In this document: piece by piece, positions 28,601 through 37,914 of the stretch
How positions within the stretch are numbered: position 1 is the first letter of the stretch
How the letters are laid out: the number at the start of each line of letters is the position of its first letter
NCBI RefSeq assembly: GCF_004343195.1
Contig: NZ_SMCR01000006.1
Coordinates: 124,001 to 188,000, forward strand
Source: Biostraticola tofi
GTDB lineage: Bacteria; Pseudomonadota; Gammaproteobacteria; Enterobacterales; Enterobacteriaceae
Direction: 5' to 3'
DNA length: 64,000 bases
Program-made: the position numbers and the translations under genes
Notes under the pieces: generated by a model
What the model was told of the DNA's origin: nothing
Seen by the model: only the letters and a program-made list of their open reading frames with translations
Database searches by the model: none

Positions 28601-30229
28601 ATGAACACTCCTCGCCCCCGCACCACACGCAGAAAACCCTTGAAGTTGGGTATATCGGTAGCGCTGATGGTCAGCGCTGTGCTGGTGTCGGTGTTGCTGG
28701 CGGTTCACGCCCTGCACTTTTACCAGCTCAGCCATATTACACGCGAAAACCTACAGGATAAGGCCGAGAACGTTGGACGTACCCTGGCGGACAGTCCGAC
28801 CCTGCAAAGCGGTCTGCTGCTGCCGCCGGATGCATTGCTGATACAGAATTATGCCGAGCGTGTCCGTGAGCACAATAACCTGTTATTCGTGGTGGTTACC
28901 AATATGGCCGGTATTCGCTACTCCCACCGCGATCCAACCTTGATAGGCAAACCCTTTATCGGCGAAGACCTGCAGCCGGCGCTACAGGGCAAGGAAAATA
29001 CCGCGGTCAACCGGGGGGTGCTTGATGAAGCGCTGCGGGTTTTTGTGCCGATATTCGACCAGCAGCATCGCCAACTGGGCGTGGTAGTGGTAGGCATTTC
29101 CCTGTCCAACGTGGCCGCAGTGGTCAATGAGACCCGCTGGAGCATTCTCTGGACGGTGCTGTTCGGCATGCTGGTCGGCTCGCTGGGTACCTGGGCATTG
29201 GTCTATGCGCTAAAACGCATCATGCTGGGCTTTGAACCCTATGAAATTTCCGACCTGTTCGAGCAGCGCCATGCCATGCTCCAATCGATTAAGGAAGGAG
29301 TAATCGCCGTTGACGCCGATGCCCATATCCAGGTCATCAACCAGGAAGCCAAGCGGATGTTTACGCAGCAAGTCTCGCTGGAAACGCTGCTGGCTGGCAA
29401 TGATGTCGCTAATTGGCCGATGTTGGCAAGCCTTCAGCAGGTGCTCATTAGCGGCATCCCCCGCCGTGACGAGGAAATCAGTTTCAAGGGACGGCTGTTG
29501 CTGACCAATACCGTTCCAATAGTAACAAATGGTATTATTACTGGAGCAATCTGTACCTTTCGTGACAAAACCGAAGTCAGCCAACTGGTACAGCGTTTAA
29601 CCGGAATGGTGAATTACGCCGATGCGCTGCGGGCTCAATCCCATGAATTTATGAATAAGCTGCATGTTATTCTCGGCCTGTTGCATATGAAGTCCTATCC
29701 CCAGTTGGAAGACTTTATTCTGAAAACAGCGACTGATTATCAGGCTGAGATCGGTTCCCTGCTGGCAAAAATAAAATCGCCGGTGATCGCCGGCTTTCTG
29801 TTGGGTAAAATCAACCGGGCCCGCGATGCCGGTATTGCGCTGTCCGTCAGTGAAGACAGTCTGCTGCCCGCTACCGACGACGAACGGACCACCACTGCCC
29901 TGATTACCGTGCTGGGTAACCTGATTGAAAACGCGCTGGATGCCCAACAAAACCAATCAAAAGGTGAAATCCACGTCAGCTTCCACCATCAGGCGAACAT
30001 CCTGCACTGTGTCGTCGGTGATGACGGTCCCGGGATAACTGCCGGGCACGACGACGACATTTTCCAGCAGGGATTTTCGACCAAAGGCGAAGGCCGCGGG
30101 CTGGGGCTTAGCCTGGTTCGACAGTGTCTGGACTCGCTGGGCGGTTCTATTACCGTCGAGTCGGAGCCTGGGGTTTATACTCAGTTTTATCTCCATCTTC
30201 CCTATAAAAACGTAACGGTGACATCGTGA
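28601..30229 (+). CDS. dcuS: C4-dicarboxylate sensor histidine kinase DcuS
   Basis: A 542-residue membrane histidine kinase, nearly the length of E. coli DcuS (543) and collinear with it. Layout: cytoplasmic N-terminus, first membrane span at about 17-40, periplasmic sensor domain containing RYSHRDPTLIGKPF and NRGVLDEALRVFVPI, second span near 180-200, cytoplasmic PAS domain (MLQSIKEGVIAVD), then the kinase with its phospho-accepting histidine in ALRAQSHEFMNKLHVILGLL near 350 and the ATPase N-box LGNLIENALDA and G-box DDGPGI, STKGEGRGLGLSLV. It should sense fumarate, succinate or related acids. The ATG at 28601 follows GGAG; a 15-codon upstream extension is unlikely. The stop overlaps the dcuR start. 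Confidence 0.95.
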   Translation: MNTPRPRTTRRKPLKLGISVALMVSAVLVSVLLAVHALHFYQLSHITRENLQDKAENVGRTLADSPTLQSGLLLPPDALLIQNYAERVREHNNLLFVVVTNMAGIRYSHRDPTLIGKPFIGEDLQPALQGKENTAVNRGVLDEALRVFVPIFDQQHRQLGVVVVGISLSNVAAVVNETRWSILWTVLFGMLVGSLGTWALVYALKRIMLGFEPYEISDLFEQRHAMLQSIKEGVIAVDADAHIQVINQEAKRMFTQQVSLETLLAGNDVANWPMLASLQQVLISGIPRRDEEISFKGRLLLTNTVPIVTNGIITGAICTFRDKTEVSQLVQRLTGMVNYADALRAQSHEFMNKLHVILGLLHMKSYPQLEDFILKTATDYQAEIGSLLAKIKSPVIAGFLLGKINRARDAGIALSVSEDSLLPATDDERTTTALITVLGNLIENALDAQQNQSKGEIHVSFHHQANILHCVVGDDGPGITAGHDDDIFQQGFSTKGEGRGLGLSLVRQCLDSLGGSITVESEPGVYTQFYLHLPYKNVTVTS

Positions 30230-30948
30230 TAAATGTGCTGGTCGTCGATGATGACGCCATGGTAGCCGAGCTTAATCGCTGCTACCTGAATCAGATAAGC
30301 GGCTTTAGCTGCTGCGGTACCGTTTCTACGCTGCAGCAGGCCAAAAACCGCATCCTGCAGGACCCGCCGGACATCGACCTGGTGCTGCTTGATGTCTATA
30401 TGCAACAGGAAAACGGCCTGGATCTCTTGCCGATCATCCGGGAGTTCTGCCAGCAGATCGACGTCATCGTGATTTCCTCGGCCAGCGATGCCGCCACCAT
30501 CAAAAAGGCGTTGCAGTATGGGGTGGTGGATTACCTGATAAAACCATTCCAGTTCAGCCGCTTTGAAGAAGCCCTTGGCGCTTACCGTGAAAAAAAGACG
30601 CTGCTGGAACAGCACGACTGTTATCAACAGTCTGATGTGGACCGGCTGCTGCGACGGACCGATCCCCAGGCAACCGATCCAGAAAAGCTGCCCAAGGGGC
30701 TGACGGTGCCGACCTTGCGTACGGTGTGCGAATGGATAGATAGCCATCCCGACATCGAATTTTCGACCGATAATCTGGCGGCCGCGATTGGTATTTCCCG
30801 GGTATCCTGCCGAAAATACCTTATTTACCTGACCCAGACCAAGATCCTGACCACGCATATCCAGTATGGTGTCACCGGCCGACCGGTTTATCTTTACCAC
30901 CTCCTGCCTCTTCAGCAAAGCCGCCTGAAGCAGCATTGCGTCATTTAA
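30226..30948 (+). CDS. dcuR: C4-dicarboxylate response regulator DcuR
   Basis: A 240-residue response regulator matching E. coli DcuR (239). The receiver domain has the acidic pair VVDDDAMVAE, the phospho-acceptor aspartate in LVLLDVYMQ and the lysine in DYLIKPFQ. The output domain is the CitB/DcuR-type helix-turn-helix (FSTDNLAAAIGISRVSCRKYL). It starts with GTG at 30226, inside the end of dcuS (GTGA overlap), so the pair is translationally coupled. The likely target in this window is the dicarboxylate carrier gene just downstream. Confidence 0.95.
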   Translation: MINVLVVDDDAMVAELNRCYLNQISGFSCCGTVSTLQQAKNRILQDPPDIDLVLLDVYMQQENGLDLLPIIREFCQQIDVIVISSASDAATIKKALQYGVVDYLIKPFQFSRFEEALGAYREKKTLLEQHDCYQQSDVDRLLRRTDPQATDPEKLPKGLTVPTLRTVCEWIDSHPDIEFSTDNLAAAIGISRVSCRKYLIYLTQTKILTTHIQYGVTGRPVYLYHLLPLQQSRLKQHCVI

Positions 30949-30958
30949 CGGAGAAGAT

Positions 30959-30991
30959 AACGCCTGGGCCGACCAGGCGTTGCTCTTTTTT
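30959..30991 (+). terminator. Intrinsic terminator of dcuSR
   Basis: AACGCCTGG (30959-30967) pairs with CCAGGCGTT (30973-30981), followed by GCTC and six T. It separates dcuSR from the transporter gene, which must have its own promoter in 30992-31111. Confidence 0.85.
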
Positions 30992-31111
30992 GCCTGAACG
31001 CCGAGCCTCTGAATGTCAGCTGCCGCCGGGCCAGTAAATAACCTTGTGCGCCGGCAGTATGATTAACTTGGTTAAATGATGAATGACTTTTCATAATGAG
31101 GTGCCGACCTG

Positions 31112-32524
31112 ATGTCGATGTTTAGAACCCGTATGGGAAAAATGCTGCTTATCATACTGGTGGGCCTCTGTGGGTGGTTCAGCCCGATTCCGCAAGGTGT
31201 CGATCCACAGGCATGGCATCTGATGGGCATCTTTGCGGCGACGGTCATCGGACTGATTCTGTCGCCCTATCCGCTGGGCGCAATGGCCGTGTTCAGCTTA
31301 ACGGTAGTGGTGGCAACCGGTCTGCTGAATATGAAAGCGGTACTGGCCGGGTTCGCCGATCCCACTATCTGGATGATCGCCTGTGCTTTCTTCATCTCGC
31401 GCGGTTTTATCAAAACCGGCTTTGGTCGCCGGGTCGGTTATGCCTTTATCAGCAAGCTCGGACACAGCTCCCTCGGCCTGGCTTATGGCCTGGTGCTGAC
31501 CGATTTGCTGTTTGCCCCGGCCATGCCCTCAACCTCAGCGCGCTGCGGCGGCATTATCACGCCATTATTCCGCTCCATTGCCGAAGCCTATGAGTCGACG
31601 CCTGAAAGGGGCACCGAGCGGCGGATTGGCGCCTTTCTGGTTCAGTGTATTTTTCAGTGCAATGCCATCACCTGCGCTATGTTTTTGACCTCGATGGCGG
31701 GAAACCCAATGGTAGGTAAACTGGCAGGATCCCTGGGCATAACCATTACCTGGACCCAGTGGGCGGTGGCCGCCATCGTTCCCGGACTGGTATCGCTGGC
31801 GGTTATTCCGCTGCTGTTGTACCGTTTTTATCCGCCGGAGCTCAAAAAAACGCCGGAAATGCGCCTCATGGCGATTGAAAAGCTGCGTGAAATGGGGCCG
31901 ATGACGCGCAATGAATGGATTGTACTGCTGGTATTTGTCGGCTTGGTCGCGCTGTGGGTGTGTGGCGCAGCGCTTGATATCGATGCTACCCTGACCGCCT
32001 TTGCTGGTCTGGCAGTGCTGCTGCTGACCGGGGTGCTAAACTGGGATGATGTCATCAGTGAAAAAGAAGCCTGGCATACCATGGTGTGGTTTGCGGTGCT
32101 GCTGACGCTGGCGAGCCAGTTGAACCAACTGGGATTTGTCACCTGGTTCGGCGGTGAAATCGCCCAATCGGTGCAGGGCATGAACTGGATACCGATGCTG
32201 GGCATTCTGCTGCTGGCCTACTACTACAGCCATTATATGATGGCCAGCGCCATTGCCCATATCAGCGCCATGTATGCCATTTTTGTCTCGATAGCCATCG
32301 CTGCCGGGGCCCCGCCCATGCTCACGGTGCTGGTGTTCGGCATGTTCAGCAATCTGTACATGGCGACGACTCACTATTCCGGTGGGCCGGCGCCGATTCT
32401 GTTCGGCTGTAATTTCATCCCGCTGGCAACCTGGTGGAAAATAGGTTTTCTGATAAGTCTGGTGGTGATTCCTATCTGGCTGATTCTGGGCAGCGCCTGG
32501 TGGAAAGTGCTGGGTTTCTGGTAG
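31112..32524 (+). CDS. DASS-family di-/tricarboxylate transporter
   Basis: A 470-residue inner-membrane carrier of the divalent anion:sodium symporter group (relatives CitT, TtdT, YbhI, SODiT1). About twelve to fourteen hydrophobic segments are seen. Family signatures include AHLMGIFAATV-like AWHLMGIFAATVIG, the RCGGIITPLFRS region after APAMPSTSA, QCNAITCAMFLTSMAGNPM, and the C-terminal MATTHYSGGPAPILFG. Being next to dcuSR, it probably brings in or exchanges C4-dicarboxylates such as malate, fumarate or succinate; E. coli uses DctA/DcuB for this, so the pairing differs. The ATG at 31112 follows GAGGTG; another ATG two codons on is possible. Confidence 0.9.
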   Translation: MSMFRTRMGKMLLIILVGLCGWFSPIPQGVDPQAWHLMGIFAATVIGLILSPYPLGAMAVFSLTVVVATGLLNMKAVLAGFADPTIWMIACAFFISRGFIKTGFGRRVGYAFISKLGHSSLGLAYGLVLTDLLFAPAMPSTSARCGGIITPLFRSIAEAYESTPERGTERRIGAFLVQCIFQCNAITCAMFLTSMAGNPMVGKLAGSLGITITWTQWAVAAIVPGLVSLAVIPLLLYRFYPPELKKTPEMRLMAIEKLREMGPMTRNEWIVLLVFVGLVALWVCGAALDIDATLTAFAGLAVLLLTGVLNWDDVISEKEAWHTMVWFAVLLTLASQLNQLGFVTWFGGEIAQSVQGMNWIPMLGILLLAYYYSHYMMASAIAHISAMYAIFVSIAIAAGAPPMLTVLVFGMFSNLYMATTHYSGGPAPILFGCNFIPLATWWKIGFLISLVVIPIWLILGSAWWKVLGFW

Positions 32525-32590
32525 CGGCAGCGCCAAAAGTCCGATCAGGCGGGTCGCCTTGAGCATACGGAAATATCCTTTTCTTTGAAC

Positions 32591-32616
32591 CAACGCGCAT
32601 TTCAGCGCGTTGTTTA
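32591..32616 (+). terminator. Hairpin after the dicarboxylate carrier gene
   Basis: CAACGCGC (32591-32598) pairs with GCGCGTTG (32605-32612), followed by TTTAC. A moderate intrinsic terminator candidate, 67 bp after the stop codon. Confidence 0.6.
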
Positions 32617-32761
32617 CTGGTATGCCGAGTAAACCTCTTAAACTTAATATGCCTCATGATTCAACGTCATGAGCGTCGGTCTGCGTTCACCGTTCCGTTA
32701 TCGGCCAGTGAATGGGTACTTAAGTTCATGCAGGAAAGTCAACTAAAGGAGAGACAAAACC

Positions 32762-34441
32762 ATGCCGGAAAGACATTACAAAGGACTTCGTGTTGCCGTA
32801 TTCGCCATCGCCCTGGCCTTGGGCACCAGCCCGCTTTTGCCGGCATCCGCCGCTGGGCAGACGGCAAGCCAGGCCACGGTCAACCTACAGGCTTCTGCGC
32901 CTTTGCCACCGGACCAAACGCTCGGCCCGCTTTTTAATGACGTACAGCTGGCGAAATTGTTTCCTGATCAGAAAACCTTCGCCGATGCGATTCCCCGTCA
33001 GGCCCCTGAGCAGATACTCGCCGATTATCTGCAGCAAAAGCAGCAACCAGGCTTCAGTTTGAAAAAATTCACTGAAAGCCGGTTTATCCTGCCGCAGGAA
33101 GCTGAACCCTATATACCGCCTGCCGGTCAGACCCTACGTCAACATATCGACGGACTCTGGCAGGTGCTGAGTCGCAAAACCGATCGCGTCGAGCCGCATG
33201 ATTCACTGTTACCGCTGCCCAACAGCTACGTGGTGCCGGGCGGACGTTTCAGAGAAGTCTATTACTGGGACAGCTACTTCACCATGCTTGGCCTGGCCGA
33301 AAGCGGCAATTGGCAACAGGTGAGAAACATGACCGATAATTTCGCCTACCAGATTAGCCAGTACGGCCATATCCCCAACGGCAACCGCAGCTATTACCTC
33401 AGCCGTTCGCAGCCGCCTTTTTTCTCCTTTATGGTGTCACTGCTGGCAACCCATGAGGGTGATGAGGCGCTAAAACGTTATCAGGCCCCGCTCAAAAAAG
33501 AATATGACTATTGGATGGCCGGCAGCAATGGCCTGGCGAAGAATACCGCACGCCATCGGGTGGTCAGATTGTCGGACGGCAGTCTGCTGAACCGTTACTG
33601 GGATGAGCGCGACACACCGCGCACCGAATCATGGCTTGAAGATATCACTACCGCCAGGCAGGCTGCCGGGCGCGCGGCCGCCGATGTTTATCGAGATTTA
33701 CGCGCCGGCGCAGCCTCAGGCTGGGATTTCAGCTCCCGCTGGCTGCGAGACCCTCATGATTTGTCAAGCATTCGCACTACCGCCATCATTCCAGTGGATC
33801 TCAATGCCCTGCTTTACCACCTGGAACGCACTCTTGCCAGGGCCAGTACTGTTGCCGGGCAGCCGGCCGAGGCCGGCCGTTATTCTCAACTGGCGGATGG
33901 AAGGATGACAGCCGTCAACCGGCTGCTGTGGAATGACCAGCAAGGCTATTATACCGACTTCGATTGGCAACTGGATAAACAGACTGCGCCAGTGACTGCT
34001 GCCACCCTTTTCCCGTTATATGTACAGATGGCACCGCGCGAGCGGGCAGTCAGGACCGGGGAGACTGTGCGCCGGCTGCTGCTTAAAGAGGGCGGACTGA
34101 GCACCACGACCGTTCATAATGGTCAGCAATGGGATGCGCCCAATGGCTGGGCACCGCTGCAGTGGGTGGCGGTAGAAGGCCTGGGTCATTATGGCCAGGA
34201 CGCACTGGCCCAGGCTATCGGCAGTCGCTTTCTGACCAGTGTCCAGGCGCTTTATGAGGCTGAACACAAGCTGGTTGAAAAATATGCGGTTGAAGGAGAA
34301 CAGCTGGGCGGCGGCGGCGGCGGCGAATATGCGCTGCAGGATGGTTTCGGCTGGACCAATGGCGTCACCCTGATGTTGATGGATAAATATTGCGCAGTGG
34401 TAGCCGGATGTCAGGCCAAGGAAGCCGAGACCGCTGATTGA
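32762..34441 (+). CDS. treA: Periplasmic trehalase (GH37)
   Basis: A 559-residue GH37 trehalase that splits trehalose into two glucoses. Residues 1-31 are a signal peptide (charged start, hydrophobic core, cleavage near ASA), so it acts in the periplasm. Both trehalase signatures are clear: [20 protein letters not shown] and [13 protein letters not shown], plus the glycine-rich [19 protein letters not shown]. The catalytic acids should be the aspartate in GWDFSSRW and the glutamate after the glycine run. AGGAG precedes the ATG. Single-gene unit; in related bacteria it is induced by osmotic stress, but nothing here shows that. Confidence 0.95.
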   Translation: MPERHYKGLRVAVFAIALALGTSPLLPASAAGQTASQATVNLQASAPLPPDQTLGPLFNDVQLAKLFPDQKTFADAIPRQAPEQILADYLQQKQQPGFSLKKFTESRFILPQEAEPYIPPAGQTLRQHIDGLWQVLSRKTDRVEPHDSLLPLPNSYVVPGGRFREVYYWDSYFTMLGLAESGNWQQVRNMTDNFAYQISQYGHIPNGNRSYYLSRSQPPFFSFMVSLLATHEGDEALKRYQAPLKKEYDYWMAGSNGLAKNTARHRVVRLSDGSLLNRYWDERDTPRTESWLEDITTARQAAGRAAADVYRDLRAGAASGWDFSSRWLRDPHDLSSIRTTAIIPVDLNALLYHLERTLARASTVAGQPAEAGRYSQLADGRMTAVNRLLWNDQQGYYTDFDWQLDKQTAPVTAATLFPLYVQMAPRERAVRTGETVRRLLLKEGGLSTTTVHNGQQWDAPNGWAPLQWVAVEGLGHYGQDALAQAIGSRFLTSVQALYEAEHKLVEKYAVEGEQLGGGGGGEYALQDGFGWTNGVTLMLMDKYCAVVAGCQAKEAETAD

Positions 34442-34450
34442 TGCCTGTCG

Positions 34451-35680
34451 TTAGCGTTCAAGGTATGAAGGTCCCCCCTGAGTCTGGCCGCTGCAAGCCT
34501 CTGGCTTGCGGTGGCCCAGCGCCATAAAGGGTTTTTCTATCTTCAGGTAACTCAAGGCGCTAAGCACAATAACGCCGACAAACGCTATTCCCAGTGCCGC
34601 CATCGCGCCCAGCCGGGGATAAACCCAGGTAAAAGACGCACTCAGCACCAGGCCGTGCAGCAGGTACGTGCTGTAGCTTATCAGGCCACTGAACCGCAGT
34701 GGCCTGGCGTTAAGCAGTCCCCACAGATCATTACCGGTCGCGGTAATGATAAAAAACAGACCGATAAGCAATACCGCCAGTCCGTTATAGGCGAAATCGA
34801 AAAGATAGAAACCCAGGCCGATAGCGGCCAACGCCACTATCCCCATCAGTGTTTTGAGCCATGGCCGCCGGTTTATAGCCGCGGTTTCAGCGCAAAATCC
34901 CGGAAATGTCTGCAGCGTGGCGGTCATCATGCCGCAAATAAAGGCAAACAAGATACTGAATTGAACCGAACTTATTACTGCCGACCAGTGCAACAGCAAC
35001 AGGACAACCACCGTCCATGCCAGGGCACCGAGCCTGGGTCGTCCCTGCGCAAACCGACTGGCCAGCAGCGGAAACAGAACATAAAACTTGATTTCAATCG
35101 CCAAGGTCCAGAATACACCGCACAGAATCAGCCAGCCCGGTTTATGGTCGGTCAGGGTTTCCCCCTTGATAAAGCCAAACGACAGCCAGGAAGACAGTGA
35201 TTTCACCAGGTAATGGGCGTCCATTCGTTCGGTAAAGCCAATCACCGAGGACAACAGATAGACGCCGGTAACCGCAACCAGATACATCGGCACCAGCCTG
35301 AACAGCCGGCGGCGGTAGAACACGCTGACTTGGCCGACGCCGTTTTTCAGCGCTTTGGTCCAGAACAGATAGCCGGTAATCATGAAAAATACCGTCACGC
35401 CAAAAGAACCCAACTGGGTCAGCACCCGATGCACCAGCGAACTGAAATCCGCGACATAACCGGCGTTGATCTCCCAGTGAGAATCGACAAACAGGTTGGT
35501 CATCAGGATACCGTGGTGAACGATAACGGCCGTGGCGGCTACGCCACGCAAGCCATCAATGGTGGAGATTTTGCCGTTATCATTCACTTCGGCGGCAAAC
35601 TGCCGTTTCATCAGCGGATAAAGCCACAGGCAGGTGACAAAAGGGATCAGGCATAAAGACAGGTAAAACAGATCATGCAT
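34451..35680 (-). CDS. Acyltransferase-3 family membrane O-acyltransferase
   Basis: A 409-residue multi-span protein of the acyltransferase-3 (OatA/WecH/OafA) family. The expected start of the catalytic core is seen: an N-terminal span, then ISTIDGLRGVAATAVIVHHG with the conserved arginine and histidine, followed by FGVTVFFMITGYLFWTKAL and FYRRRLFRLVPMYL. About ten hydrophobic segments follow. It likely transfers acetyl or another acyl group to a cell-surface glycan. There is no polysaccharide cluster nearby to indicate the acceptor. Its stop is nine bp from the convergent treA stop. Confidence 0.85.
   Translation of the reverse strand: MHDLFYLSLCLIPFVTCLWLYPLMKRQFAAEVNDNGKISTIDGLRGVAATAVIVHHGILMTNLFVDSHWEINAGYVADFSSLVHRVLTQLGSFGVTVFFMITGYLFWTKALKNGVGQVSVFYRRRLFRLVPMYLVAVTGVYLLSSVIGFTERMDAHYLVKSLSSWLSFGFIKGETLTDHKPGWLILCGVFWTLAIEIKFYVLFPLLASRFAQGRPRLGALAWTVVVLLLLHWSAVISSVQFSILFAFICGMMTATLQTFPGFCAETAAINRRPWLKTLMGIVALAAIGLGFYLFDFAYNGLAVLLIGLFFIITATGNDLWGLLNARPLRFSGLISYSTYLLHGLVLSASFTWVYPRLGAMAALGIAFVGVIVLSALSYLKIEKPFMALGHRKPEACSGQTQGGPSYLER
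34486..34516. terminator. Hairpin inside the acyltransferase 3' end
   Basis: GCAAGCC (34493-34499) pairs with GGCTTGC (34503-34509), with GGCC/GGCC-type flanks outside it. It lies within the last codons of the acyltransferase gene, 45 bp past the convergent treA stop, and could end treA transcription. Confidence 0.4.
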
Positions 35681-35859
35681 TAGTGGGTATGCTCGCCGGT
35701 GAACTAAACAGATAATGTTAGCTTATCCAACGCTGCAGGGGCAAATTGCCGGTGAAATGACTACTGCGGGTGAAATGAGTACATGACGAGGGGTTGCATA
35801 GCATTGCGGCTAGCATGCGCTCTTAATGAGAGACTGCTTTTCATTGGCTGTAAAATCAT

Positions 35860-35893
35860 AAAAGGGCCTGGCTAATAATTACCCGTCCCTTTT
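35860..35893 (-). terminator. Intrinsic terminator of the btsT-emtA direction
   Basis: AAAAGGG (35860-35866) and CCCTTTT (35887-35893) enclose a second stem, GGCTAAT/ATTACCC with one mismatch. On the minus strand the 3' arm ends in CCCTTTT, giving a T-rich tail 49 bp after the emtA stop. Confidence 0.65.
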
Positions 35894-35941
35894 TGATTCA
35901 TCCTGCGCACCGGCGCCGCTGTAGCCGGGGAAAGCCGGTTA

Positions 35942-36586
35942 TCAACGCATCGCCAGATAGGCGGTATTGACCTTCCATAGATAGCGTGGGGCCTGCGGAG
36001 CCGGGTGTTTTTCCTGGACATGACGGTAGAACTGCTCCGGCGTCAGCCGGTTTATTTTCGCCACCGCCAGATTCCTGTCGGATGAAAATGTGCGCAGCAA
36101 TGCGCCAGCGCCGTTAACATAGGAAACGGTCATGGCATAACGGCGGGTTTCGGCGTTGGTGATACCTGCCAGCTGTTTTTGCAGAATACCCAGATAAGCG
36201 GTGCCGAGATCGATATTGGTGGCGGCATCCTTTAATTCATGGTTGCTGGGCTGTCCCTGACGGCCTTGCAGGCGATAGGCGTCGCGGCCGGCGGTCGAGG
36301 CTTTCAACTGCATCAGACCAATCGCATTGGACTTGCTCACCACGGTCGGATTGTAGCCGGACTCGACCTGGATAATGGCCCGGACCAGCGTTTCATCGAC
36401 ACCGTAGATACTGGACGCATTATGGATGTAATCACCATAGATGCCGCGATGCTGCTTGGCCGGCAGCAATTTCTGCTGCGGTGCACTGACCAGGCTGGGA
36501 GGCTGCTGCGCCACTTGTTTAGCGCAGCCCGCCAGACCCAGCACGGTAAACAAAACCAGAATGTTATGTTTCACGTTATCTCTCAC
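35942..36586 (-). CDS. emtA: Membrane-bound lytic transglycosylase EmtA (MltE)
   Basis: A 214-residue lipoprotein with lipobox LAGC (lipidated Cys21) and a C-terminal SLT domain like E. coli EmtA (203 residues). The catalytic glutamate is Glu75 in IIQVESGYNP; VVSKSNAIGLMQLKAS and SYVNGAGALLRTFSSDR are typical for EmtA. It cleaves peptidoglycan strands endolytically with formation of 1,6-anhydro ends, acting at the outer membrane. It follows yjiA by 77 bp on the same strand and may be read from the btsT unit. Confidence 0.93.
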   Translation of the reverse strand: MRDNVKHNILVLFTVLGLAGCAKQVAQQPPSLVSAPQQKLLPAKQHRGIYGDYIHNASSIYGVDETLVRAIIQVESGYNPTVVSKSNAIGLMQLKASTAGRDAYRLQGRQGQPSNHELKDAATNIDLGTAYLGILQKQLAGITNAETRRYAMTVSYVNGAGALLRTFSSDRNLAVAKINRLTPEQFYRHVQEKHPAPQAPRYLWKVNTAYLAMR

Positions 36587-36663
36587 ATGGCGGTAACGAG
36601 TGCCAGCTTATACAGATTTATTATTAACGTGAATCTTTTTTTAACCGCAGCGGGGGCGGGACC

Positions 36664-37623
36664 TTATTCCAGCGCTGCAAATGCGGCGCGGATCTGCTCT
36701 TCGGGCAAGTTAATGCCGATGAACACCATGATGCTTTCACGCCGTTCATCCTGCCGCCACTCCCTGTCCCAATCAGCGCTGTAGAGACGCTGCACCCCTT
36801 GAAACAGCAGGCGGCGGGGGTCGTTCTCAATCTCCAGCAGCCCTTTGTATCGCAGCAGGCTATCGGCATAATCCAGCAGCAGCTGTTCCATCACCGCCGA
36901 CACCTGGGCCAAATCCAGCGGACGGCTACAGGTGATAACGATGGAATAAATCGCGTTTTCGGGCTGCACCAGCGGCCTGAAGCGTGGTTTTTTCAGATCC
37001 AGGCGGTCATTGAGGATAAATCCCTCAACGTTAAACAGCGTCTCAAGCGAGGCCTCGCCCTGCACCACTTTATAGACCGGTGCCCGGGCATTGATCCGCT
37101 GCAGCCGTTCAATAAGCGGCTCACTGTCGCCGGCGATATCGGTTTTGCTGAGGATGATGCGATCGGCAAAGCCCACCTGGGCCTGGGCCAGCGGGAACTG
37201 ACTCAATTGCTGGTCGGCATGTACCGCGTCCACCAGGACGATAACGCCATCCAGCAGAAAGCGCTGGCTGATGGTGGGATGTGAAAAGAAGGTCTGGACA
37301 ACCGGCCCCGGATCGGCCATGCCGGTGCATTCAATCACCAGACGGGAGAAATCCAGCGTACCGCCGTCGATACCGTCAAGCAGATCCAGCAGGGCATTCT
37401 CCAGCTCATTGGCGCTGCTGCAGCAAATGCACCCATTGCTGAGGGTGGTGATCCGGGTTGCGCGGTCGCCGAGGATGCCGGAGTCAATCGGCACCTGACC
37501 GAATTCGTTTTCGATAACGGCGATTTTTTCGCCGTGGCTGGCATTAAGGATAAAGCGCAGCAGCGTAGTTTTGCCTGCGCCGAGAAAGCCGGTCAGAATA
37601 GTGGCCGGCAGTGGCTTGACCAT
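36664..37623 (-). CDS. yjiA: YjiA, COG0523-family metal-binding GTPase
   Basis: A 319-residue G3E-family GTPase matching E. coli YjiA (318). The P-loop is GFLGAGKTTLL near residue 12, the metal-binding CxCC is NGCICCSSANE, and the Walker B region is LVIECTGMADPGPV; the base-specificity motif is LSKTDIAG. The C-terminal domain ends FQGVQRLYSADWDRE and VFIGINLPEEQIRAAF. Members act as metal chaperones or insertases; YjiA itself binds transition metals but its client is not settled. It lies 17 bp after yjiX. Confidence 0.95.
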   Translation of the reverse strand: MVKPLPATILTGFLGAGKTTLLRFILNASHGEKIAVIENEFGQVPIDSGILGDRATRITTLSNGCICCSSANELENALLDLLDGIDGGTLDFSRLVIECTGMADPGPVVQTFFSHPTISQRFLLDGVIVLVDAVHADQQLSQFPLAQAQVGFADRIILSKTDIAGDSEPLIERLQRINARAPVYKVVQGEASLETLFNVEGFILNDRLDLKKPRFRPLVQPENAIYSIVITCSRPLDLAQVSAVMEQLLLDYADSLLRYKGLLEIENDPRRLLFQGVQRLYSADWDREWRQDERRESIMVFIGINLPEEQIRAAFAALE

Positions 37624-37640
37624 GGGTATGTCCTCTTGGG

Positions 37641-37844
37641 CTAACAGCAGCGGAAGCCGCCTTTGCCGCTCCCGCCATAGCGCGCTTCCTGACGATCGCG
37701 AAAAAACGCTTCGTAGGTCATTACCGGCTTGTCGGGATGGTTGACCGCCATGTGCTGCACGTATTTATCGTAATCCGGGATGCCGACCAGCATGCGTGCC
37801 GCCTCTCCCAGATATTTACCTGCCTGACCCAGATTTCCAAACAT
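37641..37844 (-). CDS. yjiX: YjiX/YbdD small protein
   Basis: A 67-residue DUF466 protein matching E. coli YjiX in length: [54 protein letters not shown] and the cysteine pair at the end. It follows the pyruvate transporter gene, as YbdD follows cstA and YjiX follows btsT in E. coli; such small proteins have been reported to be needed for CstA-type transport. I chose the ATG at 37844 after AGAGG; an in-frame ATG at 37865 adds seven residues. Confidence 0.93.
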   Translation of the reverse strand: MFGNLGQAGKYLGEAARMLVGIPDYDKYVQHMAVNHPDKPVMTYEAFFRDRQEARYGGSGKGGFRCC

Positions 37845-37914
37845 AAGACCTCTTGAAAGCACCATGCCGGCGTCCTGTTATCGAACACGCCGGCGGTTGA
37901 TTCTCTGGACGACC

